This document shows, piece after piece, positions 16,384 through 28,700 of a stretch of 64,000 nucleotides of DNA. The position numbers and the translations under genes are program-made. The notes beneath the pieces were generated by a model that was given only the letters and a program-made list of their open reading frames with translations, was not told the origin of the DNA and made no database searches. Source of the stretch: Sanghuangporus weigelae (taxonomy: Eukaryota > Basidiomycota > Agaricomycetes > Hymenochaetales > Hymenochaetaceae); the NCBI GenBank assembly GCA_033182465.1, contig CP137319.1, positions 124,001-188,000 on the forward strand, in the 5' to 3' direction. How positions within the stretch are numbered: position 1 is the stretch's first letter; every line of letters starts with the position of its first letter.

Positions 16384-19300
16384 TTACAGAGGAGATGGAG
16401 TTTGCGAGCCAGTAGCGGCACGAGGACGAGAGCGATATTTGAATGCTGTGAGGAAGAAAACGATTATTTTCTATCGTAATGCATGTGAGCCGTAGAAGAC
16501 GTACGAGAAATCCAGCGAGAACCTTTGTTAGATTCTTTTCGGGAAAATCGAGAACGCGAGGGTGAAGAGTCGGCTACCAAAGGTGAGACTGTCAGTGTTC
16601 CCGCCGCGTCGCTTCTGAACTATTGAGACCCACGCGTAGTAGTACTTGATCCAAAATCTGGAGTGCCTCGGGCAGGGGTGCGTGGCGACAGTGTGCCTTC
16701 AGCTATCAAAAGGGTAGAAGTTAGTTCCCGCAGCCCTTTATTTCACTTATTTGGGAAACTTACTCGACGACGAATTAGCGCTGTCATTTACGCTTGGTCT
16801 TCTTTCTGAGGAGCCTTCGGAGGTCTTACTTGCGAAGCGAAGAAATGCAGCTATCTTTTGCGGTGTCTTCATTTCAGGCGGGAGGATAGCCAGAAGATTA
16901 GTCTTTGTCTGCGAAAACAGTAAGCTCAGGCTCCTTGTACAAATGTCTTGAGAACTCACAGATCGGAGGCTGTCCCTCAACAAATTGGACATCTCTTCCT
17001 CTTCCTCTTGCCTCTCTATCTCAGCCCACTCATCAACCGAATAGTTCCCAGTCACCTCGTCCTCCTGTTCTACCACCTCGTCCTCTTGTTCTGTTTCATC
17101 CTCCTCCAAAATTAGCTCAAGTATCGGCTCGAACGGTTCTGGGCGGGGGTAAGGCATAGGCTTATTTTCCACAGAGTCATCATTGCCCTCATCAACCGGG
17201 GCTAGCAGATCAAAAGTGACATCCGGATCCTCTTGCGGAGCAGCATCGAATGATACTTCATCCTATATCAAAGGTGGAATAAGCATACAACTCAAATCAC
17301 TGGGAAACCATGACCTACATGAAACGTCGACCTGAAGCTCTCTTCAGAGGGTTCGGCCGGATAATCGTAGGAACGGTAGGACGATATGCTCATACTTGTT
17401 CCGAGAGGAAAAACTACATGCTCGTCTTCTTCAAACATACTGGATAGACCAGCGACGAGCAAAGAGTGATCGGAAGGAAGCGCCGTCAAGTCACCAGTTG
17501 CCTCCGTGTCGTTTCTCGGACGTCGGATCTCAGTTGCATCGGCTGCGGCTGTCATTGAGGGAGTCGAGGCCCCGAATATCTGGGCCAGTGAACGCGACGT
17601 TGCATGAGGAGTTTGGGTGCCCTCTTCTTCGGTTTGAGCAGCACGGGAGGATGCGATAAGGAGGCTAGAATCCTGGACGGTGTCTGCGAGCTGGGACCCA
17701 GAAACAGTCTATTAGTCTTCTCCTTAAGCACTACACAGTCAGAACTTACGATGTACGATTCGCCCTTCGGAGGAGAAAGGACCGAATAGTCAATTGCCCA
17801 CTCGTCCACAGTTGGCTCCAGCAGGGGAAATGACGCCGCATAGGGAAGAAGTGGATCTTTGTCTTCTTCGAGCAAGACATGTGGGCCAACGATGTTAATG
17901 GAGGTTGAAGAATAACAGGCGTCCGAATCGAATATGAGCTCTTCCACCTGATCGAAGGCAGAGAGAAGCGGTCAGATTCAAATCTAAATACTGGTGATGC
18001 AGGACCTACCTCGAGGCCCAAGCCATCCTCCGGAAGAGGTACGTCGGCAGAGTCAGTTGCCAACTCATCCTCTGATGGCTCTGGGAATGTTGCGAGAATT
18101 GGATCAATCGCGTTATCATACTCGGGTAAGGTCTTGATTGTCCACTGTCTCTCCTCATCGATCCCGGCATCGATCTCCTCGATGGCTAAGGCTGGCAGTT
18201 CGAAGGTGTCATCCAGACCCTCTCGGGGAGTGGCATTGATCGATAATGAATTCTGGATCGAAGATGGAATAAGCATGTAATGTAAATCACTGGATAATCA
18301 TGACGTACATCAGGCATTGACTTGAAGATCTCTCCGGATTGTTCGGGAGACCGATACGAGCATATGCTCGTACTCGTTCCTAGAGGAATAACAATATGCT
18401 CATCCTCTTCGACCTCAGAGAATAGACTAGCGACGTGCAAAGACCGATAGGTAGGAACCGCCGACATATCACCAGTTCCCTCTGAATCCTTGTTCGGACC
18501 ACCGATCTCAGCTGAGTCAACCGCAGCTTCATTTGAGGGTATCGAAGCCCCGAACATCTGGGTTATTGAAAGCGACGTATCAATCGTGTTATCATACTCG
18601 GGCGTTGTCTTGAACGTCCAGTGTGTCTCCTCATTGATTTCCTCATCGACCCCCTCATCAGTAGTAGCTGGCAGTTCGAAGGGGTCATCGAGGTCCTTTT
18701 GCGGAATGGCATCCATTGATAATTCATCCTGGATCCAAACGGAATAAGCATGCAACGTAGATCACTGGAAAATCATGACATACGTCAAACATTGACTTGA
18801 AGCTCTCTCCTGATTGTTCGGATTCGGGAGAACGGCACGAATATATACTCGTGCTTATTCCCATCGGGATTACTATATTCTCGTCCTCTCCGAATCCAGA
18901 GGTTAGACAGTCGACGTATATTGAGCCAAAGGTAGCGATCGGCGTCAAATCACCAGTTCCTTCCGTGTCGTTGCTCGGATCTTCGACCTCAGCTGCGTAG
19001 GCAACAAGTTCTGTAGAGAGAGTCGATACCTCAGGTACCTGATATAGCGACGCGCCCTCGCTCTGTTCCTCTCTGGCTTGGTCCGTACAGGCGTGGGCGA
19101 TAAGGATAGGATAGCGTATGTCGTGTGCAATCTAGAACCAGGAAAGGCGGTTAGTCTCTTCCCTACGTATTCCTTAGTTAGAACTCACAACGTCCGAAGT
19201 GTCTCCGGAAGATGGGAGGACCGGATCGTCGAATGCAACCTCGTCCGCAGTCGGCTCCGGTAATGGGACTGACGCCGCAAAGAGAAGCTTCGCATCCTCA

Positions 19301-22021
19301 TCTTCGTCGAGGCAGACTGGCCGGATGGCGACAGTGTGTAAACAGCAAGCGATGTCCACGGCGATAGAAGAGTCATGAAGAGTCGAGTCAAATACGAACT
19401 GTATCACCAAATTGGACAAAGCAAAGGCAGTCAGATTCGTTAAGAAACACTGACAAAACGTTACTTACCTCGAAGCCCGAATTGTCCTCTGGAAGAGGAA
19501 TGTCTGCGGGCTCAATCGCCGACTCGTCCGCTGATGGCTCTGGAAGTGGGACGAGAGTCGGTTCAAATGCATGATTATACTCTCCGAATGTTGCGAACGG
19601 ACCAGATGCGTAAGAAGAAAGACCAGTATCGAGGACAGTCGAGACGGCACATGTTTCATCCACGCTGTGTGCGTCATGCCTGGTGAAGATCTCAGACATC
19701 GCACCTGATGCGTCGCTTTCAGATCCGGTCTCTGAACGCTGAGTGTCCAAGGCTTCGGCGAGCTCATCATCGAGGGGTTCCGGAAGCGGAACAGAAGCAG
19801 GGTCAATCGCGAATGCCATCTTGCGATCAATTTCCAGCTCGTCTACTTCTGTGCCAGGCAAAGGATTGCTAGCAGGATTGTACATGTATATTTCCAGCGT
19901 CGTGGATAAATTGCTGGAGTGAGACGAAAGACCGGTATCGAGGATAGTCGAAGTGATAGATGTTTCATTCACATCGTGGGCGTTGTCGTGCGTAGTGAAG
20001 ACCTCAGACGTTGCACCTGATGCGTCGCTTTCAAATCTGGTCTTTGAGTGCTGGCTATCCGAGGCTTCGGCGAGCTCATCGTCAAGGAGCTCTGGGAGCG
20101 GAATGGAGTCCAGATCAATCAAGAAAGTAATCTTCGTCTTCGAGACATCCTGCTTGCCGTCTACTTCATCCTGATGCTGGAGAGAGGGATTGAAGAATGA
20201 GCTTTGGTCACCGGAAAGGACGTCCTTCAAAGAAGTCGAGGTGGACGCAAAACCAATCAAATCAGATAAACCAGAATTCTCAACGAGGTCCGGTGGCGAA
20301 GCATTTTCGATTATACAACACAGTTCATCGTCGTCACTGGGCAGTGGGATGAGTGCCGGATTGATTGCAAAGAGCTCAGAAGCTGCCAATGAATTTGTCG
20401 GAGTATGAAGGGGACTCTCATTATTGGACTAAATCCATCAATGGTCAGTCTTACACGATGAGAGATGACGAGGAAAAGTCCGGTCTCACCTTGTTATCGA
20501 CATTAGATGCTGTTTCCGATACTGTTTCTGCTGATTCACGCAAGGAAGCACAGTGAAGATTCGTGCCGACATCCTCATTGGAGACTGTGTTGGTAATTCC
20601 GTCGTCGACGCAAAGCAAGCCAGAACGAGTGTCCCAAGCTACCGTGAGATTATCAGAACCAGTCTGTTGCTGTTGCAGAAGAGTGGTGAATGCGACAAGG
20701 AGAGGCTGCATGAGATGAGCGTGAGAAGGAATTCTCTAGCAAAATATCAGACATACATTAGACGAATAGTCTTCCTGCTGTCTTGGTCCGATTCTGGCGC
20801 GACGGCGATGTTCCATCTCTTGAATAACACGAATAGAGCGCCTCAAGGTCGACAAGGAAACGGAAATGCCAGTGCCGCGAGTTGTATCGCCGATGTACAT
20901 AGGAGCAGTGAAGGCCGGGTCCACGCGAGTCGCTGTGATGGCTTGTTCGTACACCGTATCCGAATGAGCAGTGAAGGTCGGGTTCACGCGAATCGCTGCG
21001 ATGGCTTGTTCGTACATGTACACCATATTCGGGTGAGCAGTGTAGGTCGGGTTCACGCGAATCGCTGCGATGGCTTGTTCGCACACCATATCCGAATGAG
21101 CAGTGAAGGCCGGGTCCACGCGAGTCGCTGCGATGGCTTGCTCGTACATGTACACCATATTCGAGTGAGCAGTGAAGGTCGGATCCACGCGAGTCGCTGC
21201 GACGGTTTGTTCGCACACCATGTCCGAGCGAGCAGTGAAGGCCGGGTACACGCGAACCGTTGCGATGGCTTGTTCATACATGTACACGATATCCGAGTGA
21301 GCAGGGAAGGCCGGGTACACGCGAGTCGCTGCGATGGCTTGTTCGTACACCATTCCCGAGTAAGGCAGCCGAGCCTGCACGAAGTAACCATAAGTTTAAA
21401 ATCCACAAAGGCAAGAACATAACGTACCGCAGGCCGAGAAAAAGCAGAAAAGAAACTGTGATTGTTTCCGCCATTGGGTCTGGTGCCTGTCCCGAGAGCA
21501 GAGGTCGACCTCCGGCGCCTGATTTTGGGCGTCTCCCTTGCATGCGCAGACCCCATCCGAGCGAAAACGATAACAAAGCCGAGGATCATAGTTAAGAGCC
21601 AGACGACGATCCCAATATAAATTCGGATATCAACCTGTTGAGGATTCTGGACGATGAAAGTGTTCGCATAAGTATCCAGAGCCTTCGATGCCGGGGTAGG
21701 TGCCGGTGGACCATTGAGATCAACGTCGACGGTAGACCCAAGTGACAAGGTCAACAAAGAGGTTGGACCAGGAAAATATAGATGGTAACCGGAAGTAAAC
21801 ATGCATTTCTGGGAACCAATGAAACACGATGCTGTAGGGGTTGGAGGGGGAAGAGTCGGGGGAGACCAGAAGACGTTGACAACATTGTGGAGGAAGCGGG
21901 TGGAGGCAATCTGGAGACGATGGAGGTGCTGACTGGGAGTAATGAGAACATCTCCAGCCTGTGATGTGAAGAAGAGTAGATACTGAGTGACAAGAGCGAG
22001 TGCAGGAGCAAACCAATTCAT
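16384..22021 (-). CDS. Membrane protein A: signal/TM protein with long acidic, duplicated-exon tail
   Basis: Function unknown; the family is not recognised. Exons (minus): 22021-21428, 21374-20757, 20705-20490, 20428-19469, 19398-19189, 19131-18784, 18728-18309, 18252-18010, 17947-17750, 17690-17319, 17262-16960, 16908-16764, 16702-16646, 16588-16505, 16445-16384; 4830 nt, 1609 aa. Residues 1-24 look like a signal peptide; a short outside region has two Cys (SCFIGSQKC); a TM helix spans about 134-153, followed by RRRR, so the tail is predicted inside. Then come seven EQAIAATRV repeats and a long Asp/Glu-rich tail with recurring SVPLPEPxxDE motifs built from duplicated exons, ending in an Arg/Ser-rich segment. 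Paralogue of the gene at 32588. The start matches the paralogue's. If exon 13 is not spliced at 16645, the protein ends earlier at a stop at 16622-16620. Confidence 0.8.
20895..21365 (-). repeat. Coding tandem repeat: alternating 21- and 23-residue units in gene A exon 2
   Basis: Seven consecutive units, each containing a version of YEQAIAATRVxPAFTAHSD, alternate between 63 bp and 69 bp. The 69-bp form carries an extra YM before YEQ. They form a 132-bp higher-order unit repeated about 3.5 times. Paralogue B has a single related segment (PDIDMIYEQAIASENAV) in its exon 2, so the array expanded in A. Both unit lengths are multiples of three, which keeps the array open in several frames on both strands. 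Confidence 0.9.
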
Positions 22022-22095
22022 CTTTGCGTGCGTGCACAAAGATGGAGTTCGTGATGAGGAGGAGACTGGGAGAAGATGGGCGAGATTTATACAGC
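22022..22095 (-). promoter_or_regulatory. Core promoter and 5' UTR of gene A, conserved with gene B
   Basis: On the minus strand a TATA box (TATAAATCTC, plus positions 22082-22091) lies 70 bp before the ATG. It is followed by a C/T-rich leader with CCCAGTCTCCTCCTCA and then TTTGTGCAC, CGC and AAAG just before the start. The same elements occur in the same order and spacing upstream of paralogue B at 32514-32587. Confidence 0.8.
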
Positions 22096-22955
22096 TTTCA
22101 GAGAGTCAGCCAGCCTCATTCAGTCTCCGCTGGGCTGACTGGCTGGCTGACTGCCACCCAAATTTCTGTTGTGTTAGAACACAACATACACATTTCAGGT
22201 AATAGTCAGTTTCTGAATATTACCTGCACTACCACAAACCATTCTTGCGGCCGTTTACATGCCTTCTCATATTACAGAGTCTCGACCGGAAGAGAAAGCA
22301 AACAAATTTCCGGTGCGCAATACGACATGAAGTCCCATTGCACATAGTTATAGAATGAAAAGAAGATTTGAGCATTGCCACTGATGATCAAAGATCCACG
22401 TTCCGCTGCCGATCACCTGCAGACCGCAGTTATACAGGAATAGACACCATCGAAGCATCCTTCAGTTTTCAAAATTGATTTACATGCGCTTCAACTGTCG
22501 ATCCTTCGTAAACCGAGTCCATGCCGGCACGAATTGTCGCGACTGCTTGAAATCGGATGGATCCTCTAGTAAGAATGCACCTGTCTTATCGTTACCGTCG
22601 CGGTGAACATTGATATTCAATCATCTCTTCGTCAGGTTCTAAAACAGTGATGTCTTCTGTCCAAGTCGTTGATGGCAATAGGCAGTAGAGAAGTAATATA
22701 CTGTTACGGGTTGAATTATTGAATCGGAATATTGCGGGATCACGTGCATCGCGTTTCAGTGTGTTCAAGACACAGACACTCTCTTTTCTTGTCTGTGTTA
22801 TTCTCTGATCTTATCCTACGCTTGCAGTCTTCTAGCAAGGACCGTTGGGTTAATGCCGAAATTATAGTCCCTTCCGGGTTCGTTTGTGATCCGGACTTGC
22901 CTAGGGTGTACCAGGTATCTCCAGCAAAGGCTCACGTTTGTCCAGCATCCCAGAG
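22096..22955. other. Intergenic region between gene A and PSO2 (divergent)
   Basis: Upstream regions of membrane protein A (minus) and PSO2 (plus). Contains GGCTGACTGGCTGGCTGACT-type short repeats near 22120-22155. No conserved coding sequence, tRNA or repeat family was recognised. The 70-115-codon frames here are not supported. Confidence 0.5.
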
Positions 22956-25506
22956 ATGTCCAGGAAACGGAAGGAGCAACCTCAAACGAGCACTTTGCTG
23001 AATTTCTTCGCAGCTGGATCGAACGGGGATTTAGGCGCCTTCAGAAACAAGCGGAAGCCTGAGAGTCAAGAAGGTCGCCGTGAATCAAGTAGGAAAACAC
23101 CGCGTGCCATACAAGAAATCAAGAACGAGTCCGTAAACCGAGAATGGGGAGCCGGAGACATCGACATTATTGTCATCGAGTCTGATGATGAGAAGGAACA
23201 GGGAGCTGATGTCTCCAGTGACGTTGAAGTCATTCAAGACTATTCACCTCGACAGCAAGAGTCAGGGTCAGGAGAAAGCTTGCTGATTGAGAAAGAAAAG
23301 TCATCAAAGCATTCCACCAACACATTACAAGCTCTCCTGCGTCCTAGTGACAAGGAACCCGATGGTCCTGAGTGGGATGATTCGGCGCCAGATGAGTGGG
23401 AATTAGCTTTAGCAGATGAAGAACTAAGCGTTCTAGCGAACGATTTACCCGAGGAGAGCTACGAGGATTTGAACGTAGAGGCCGAGGACCCAGACGAACA
23501 ACCGGATGAGAACATCGACTCTTGCCCGATGTGCACGATGACATTCTTAGATCTGGATCCAATTGTGCGTTTTCATGACTCGTCTGTTTGGTTGTGTTAA
23601 GCTTTTGGTATATAGGAAATTCAGACGCACGTCAATAACTGCCTTGATGAACCTTCGTCCTCTGCACGATGTCCTGCTATCCGGAAACCTCTCCGGCCTT
23701 TAGCATCCTTTCCCATTTCCGCAGGATCTTCTGTCACAGCTGTCCCAAATCCAAAACCTGAACTCAAGCCTAAAGCTTCAAGTGCATTCTCGGTACTCAT
23801 GTCTGGAAACTCGCTGAGGGAACGTGCTGCATGGGAAGAGGCTCGAAAGGCCGAGGATAGAAACTTTCGTCCGACGAAGAACGAGAGACGCAAAGCGCCC
23901 TTTTATAAGGTCTTAACTGGTATGCCTATCGCGGTAGATGCTTTCCGGTATGGATCGATTCCAGGCGTAGAAGCTTATTTTTTGACGTGGGCCTTCCACC
24001 GCATTTACCTGGGCATTTTTCCTGATTTGACTGAAATTCTGTGGCCTTCAGGCATGCGCACTCGGATCATTATACCAACTTGTCGTCTAATTGGAAGAAC
24101 GGGCCCATCTATTGTTCAGGTAAGAGACCTACGTTGTCATATTCTAAGGGGTATTCAAATGCGCATTTAGAAACGACCGCGAATCTGATAGTCCATATGC
24201 TGTCTGTTGAAAGAAAATGGTTGCATCCGTTACCTATGAATACACCGGTCGAAATACCTAAGACGGGCGGCGTGAAAGTGACACTTATTGATGCGAACCA
24301 TTGTATGACCATTCGATCCTTCACATTGTAATATGCTCTGTTCTGAATACAGCTGTCTCAGGTCCCGGTTCCTGTTTATTTCTCTTCGAAGGTCAGCAGA
24401 CCATTAATGCCGGCGACAGTAATTACAGATCTCCTTTTGTCGGGACGTCGCGTATCTTTCGCTTCTTGCACTGCGGAGACTTTCGAGCGTGTCCTCAGCA
24501 GGTACTTCATCCAACAATAAAGGGCAAACGATTAGACACGGTGTACCTTGATACAACGTATCTCAATCCAAAATACTGTTTCCCTCCGCAACCTCTGGTA
24601 ACTACCGCGGTCGCAGAATTGGCTCGGAGAATCGTAATGGGCGAACCACTACGTGGCGACAATGATCAGGACGGTTCTGCAAATAAGGGATCGATCCACG
24701 GATGGATGAAATCTGACGAGGGCAAAGGAAAGCAGAAAGAGCAAGGAAAAGGTGATGTATTGGTTGTCGTAGGGTAAGTCTACGCATTCGTGTCTCTACA
24801 GATCGCTTCTCTAATATTCCAAATTACCAGAACATACTCTATCGGAAAAGAGCGAGTTGTCAAAGGTTTGCGATCCTACCTGACTTCACTTTGCATGACC
24901 CCCTGACTAGTAGCACTTCAATCCATTTTAGCCATCGCGAAAATCCTAGGGACGAGGGTTTACTGTGATGCACGCAAGAAGGCGATCTTGCATTGTCAAG
25001 ATGACCCCGAGCTTCACGCGTTGTTGACCGACAAGCCGCTCGAGGCAGGCGTGCATGTCGTTCCGCTCGGTCAAGTCGCTTCGGACAGGTTTAAAGAATA
25101 CATGGACCGATGGAAAGGACGATGGACACGCGCAGTTGCGTTTCGGCCTACCGGGTGGACGTACACTCCACCAGCTGGCTCAGATCCAATGCCATCCATT
25201 CAGCGTATCGTCTCCGCAGCCCAGTCTCGGAGTTTCGCATACCACCACCTCAAGCCCGCTCGCAATTCGACATCTCAGCTAATGCAATACGGTGTGCCCT
25301 ATTCGGAGCACTCGAGTTTTTCCGAACTCGCATGTTTCGCTCTGAGTATTGATTGTGGGAGAATCGTTGCTACTGTGAATGTTGGAAGTGCTACGTCAAG
25401 AGCGAAGATGACAAAATGGGTGGAGAGATGGGAGACGGAGAGAAAGCGGCGGAAGGAGGCTGGGTTGCCCGCTGTAGTCGAATACAGACATTTGGATTAC
25501 TGGTGA
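22956..25506 (+). CDS. PSO2: Pso2/Snm1 DNA interstrand-crosslink repair nuclease (metallo-beta-lactamase/beta-CASP)
   Basis: 5' exonuclease of the SNM1/Artemis family that processes interstrand crosslinks in the nucleus. Exons 22956-23564, 23616-23986, 24052-24119, 24171-24302, 24362-24773, 24831-24865 and 24932-25506 give 733 aa. The N-terminus is basic with TSTLLNFF, which resembles a PCNA-binding box but lacks the usual first Gln. An acidic region follows, then a UBZ4-type zinc finger split by intron 1 (CPMC, then HVNNC). The metallo-beta-lactamase core has FLTHAHSDHYTNL formed across intron 2, YCSETTANL, DANHCPGS and LDTTYL. The beta-CASP end has PYSEHSSFSEL and closes with YRHLDYW. The domain order and motifs are standard for Pso2. 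Divergent from gene A and convergent with the ZZ-domain gene. Confidence 0.95.
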
Positions 25507-25785
25507 ACCTTTGCATTTTCCATGACTCCGCGATATTGTATACTATTTGTAATATCATTTGTATTGAGAGAAACATATATATAGTACTTTTCACTGTGCC
25601 GCGAGGTCACAAAGAATATACATGCATCCGCTCGGAATAAACTCTATCTTATATTCTGCCATACGATTATACATTGTGGCAATAACGACCAAAGCAATAC
25701 GGGAAAACGAGAAGAATAACATGAATGATATGGATACAGATCTCACTGCAAGCTGGATATGACACTCGGCTAAAAAATACGAGCG

Positions 25786-28700
25786 CTACGAGTAATACAC
25801 AGGGTACTTGAGGACCGGAGGACTGCCATTCGGGTTGTCGAGTTCCGCGACAATCCTAGATAATTAAATATATGAGAATTGAACGAGCAAAAAACATACA
25901 TCTGAGGAGACAAACCTGAATATCTGCATATCAACCTGGAACGACAAGAATAGTCAGTAAGCTACCAACATTTGCGTCAATGACAGACGATGCTTACCGG
26001 TGCCTTGAAGACATAAAAGAAGTGTGTCGGGTTATGCGCATTGAGGCCCTCGCAAATATCGCACAGGTCCTTGGGGCAGTATACACAGCGGAACCACTCG
26101 CCCGATATGCGCTCCATACAATGGTCACATAGCGCCGCGTGATGATGAAGGGAGGAAAGGTAGGCTAAGATTCAAGATAGTTAGAAGATAAGATCAGTAA
26201 TGACTGAAGTTAAGATAAGACTGACCTTTGGGATGACTGGAATTCAAAATCTCCCCTGATCTCGGACCAGCGGGTTGTCTGTATCTAAAATGATAGCGGC
26301 ACATCAGTTTTGTACGCGGAAAGCGAGGACTGGCTCAGAGCGCACAGGATAGGAAGAATTGGGAACTGAGATTCTATGGGTCGGTCCACCGGTCGCGTAA
26401 GCTTGAAGAAAATATGCATTGGGTCATGAAGTAGGTACGATCGTGGTTCACAATTGGAACACTAGACACGAAAGATAACATGAGTAAGGAAGGGTACTTC
26501 TCTCAATGAAGTACTAAAGTAAAGTATACCAGATTATATGCCTGGTTGTTAACCGATGAACAGCACGCGCACTGATACCTCGTGCCAATGATACTCTGAT
26601 TACACCCCTTGCACAAAATATGGTGGTCCATCGAGCGTACTTCGCCATTACGTGACAACGCACGCGCGTGGGAGGAGGCACCGTTATGGCTCCGTCCGTT
26701 ACTACCGATGACAGTCACACCGTCCGCGTCATTCAAGGAATCAGCGAGAGAACGTTGAACATTTGGCGCGTCTCGGCCTTGCCAGAGTTGTCGGGCACGT
26801 CTGCTTGCAGTCTGTACTTTGTTGGAGTTCAGAGGGATCGGGATCTGGAGGATTCTTTGTTAGCTACGCAAGTATTCACAGCAAATATGACAGACCTTAA
26901 TCATGATGTGCGAAGAATTATGACCCCCATCGTCAGCATCCAAGTTTCCAGGAAGTCCAGCGGCCTCGCAGTTCTGGCAAATATCGACAGATTCGCATAT
27001 CGCACAGTGAAACCGCGCTCCGATAATATCCAACATGCAGCTATGTTGTCTCTATGATCAGTAATTCCTCCGAATGCAAAGACATGATAACGTACTGAGC
27101 GCATTTTACTCCAATGTGAACCAAAGCTAAAAAAAAAGGCAACATTTGTCAGGCAAACGAACAAAAAAAATGTAGAAGGGGTTGAACAACGTACATTCAT
27201 CCTCGCATACGTCATCCCCAAAAGGCGTCAGCAACTCCAAATCCGTCTCACTCCTACTCCTCAGTGCCTGTTGTTCATCCTCAACTAATCTCTTCTGAGG
27301 AACGTCGAGGAAAGCATGGCTTGGATGAATCTCATGCACCTGGCTGTAACACGCTCGACAAAGCACGAAATTCGCGCACGAAGCGCACTTATATCGTTGT
27401 CCATTCAACAACTTCGAGTTGCAAATGGTGCATTCACCGGTATCGTCTTGCTCGACATCCCGCCACCCGACCGCACTCCAGAGTTTTTCGAGATAGGCAT
27501 GCCGGAACTTGCCCTTTTGTCTAGGTGCGGCTCGTCGTAGTGCACTGAGTGTAAGTTGTTCATCCGAGGGGGAGGAAGGTTCATTTGGGTGAGTACTGGC
27601 TCTGTCCGACGCAGTGTTGCCTTGCAACGCGTGCATAACACCAGCTGTCTCGATACAGCTTGCGCAGAGCTCAAAGCCGCAGCTATCGCCAGCGAGCGTC
27701 GTTGAAGACGATGTTGAAGCGGGTAGAGCGCCATATGATTTCTGCGAAGGGGGTAGAGCTGGGAGTGGACGGGAAGAGGAGGGTTTGGTCGACTTGTTTG
27801 TTCGATGTTTCGTAGGAGGATAGGCATATCTGTCGCTGAATGGATCGATAGAAGATCCAGATTCGGAGGCGAAATCACCCCGAGCTTTGCCCTTCCCAAG
27901 TCCATTTATGTCCACGTTCATATCGATCTCGGCAAGTACACCTACGTCCACTCGGGGTGTCTTCTCTCCACACGTTGAGCACACATACCGGAAGGTATCA
28001 AGTTTGACGCCGCACGCCGAACAGTCCGTTAGTGCAGCAGGCGGTTGAGGTGTTTCAGTAACGAATTGGAGGACTTCTGGAGGTACATCATCCGCAATGT
28101 ATCCAGACGACCTTGGCAACGGGTCAGAATTCGCGGAGTTCATGGAAGGTTTTCTTGAAGAAGAGGACGCTGCGGAGGACGACGATGGCGAAGATTTCTG
28201 GGACTGCGGCTGCGGCTGCGGCTTGGGCATTTGGTTCTGGTTCTGGTTTTGCTTCTGCTGCGCCTGAGGATGGATAAGCGTCTCTTGTGACGCTAGCCAG
28301 CGCATATTTGCGGATTGCTCTGAGAAGCGCCGAATATCACCCTCTGAAATGCTCGCATCGTCATGGGCTGCTGAAGCGGCGGAAGACGAGCCGGATGTAT
28401 AAGTGTAGTAGAATTTGCCATTATCCTGCTGTAACGCGAGATCTCCATCGAATGGACTGTGTGCGTCAAAATCATCTTCGGGTATGCTGAGTGACGAGCC
28501 GCCGGAGACAGATTCCAAGGGTAAGATCCCATTGATATTATTGTGCGATTTTTGGTCCCGCAGCCACTGCGTGCTAAAGTCGGAGGAGTCAGATGAGCCG
28601 GATAGCTTGAGGCGTTCGAATACAGCTGATGGATCCGCAGGGTAGCGATCCATGAATGCATTTGTGTCCACTTCTGACCCACCAGCCGACACAGAATGGT

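Noticed and set aside
16620-16702. Stop TAG at 16622-16620 as the end of gene A
   Set aside because: Splicing at 16645-16589 and 16504-16446 (57 and 59 nt, phase 1) adds exons similar to gene B's tail (SPSRSRF). The shorter end is kept only as an alternative.
20553-21422. Long plus-strand open frame (289 codons) through the gene A repeat
   Set aside because: It is the reverse reading of the 63/69-bp coding array; the minus-strand frame continues into conserved exons shared with gene B and this one does not.
21053-22021. Minus-strand frame continuing from gene A exon 1 directly into the repeats (CTNKPSQRLACTRPS type units)
   Set aside because: It ignores a good intron (21427-21375) whose counterpart is spliced in gene B; the spliced frame gives the YEQAIA repeat shared with B.
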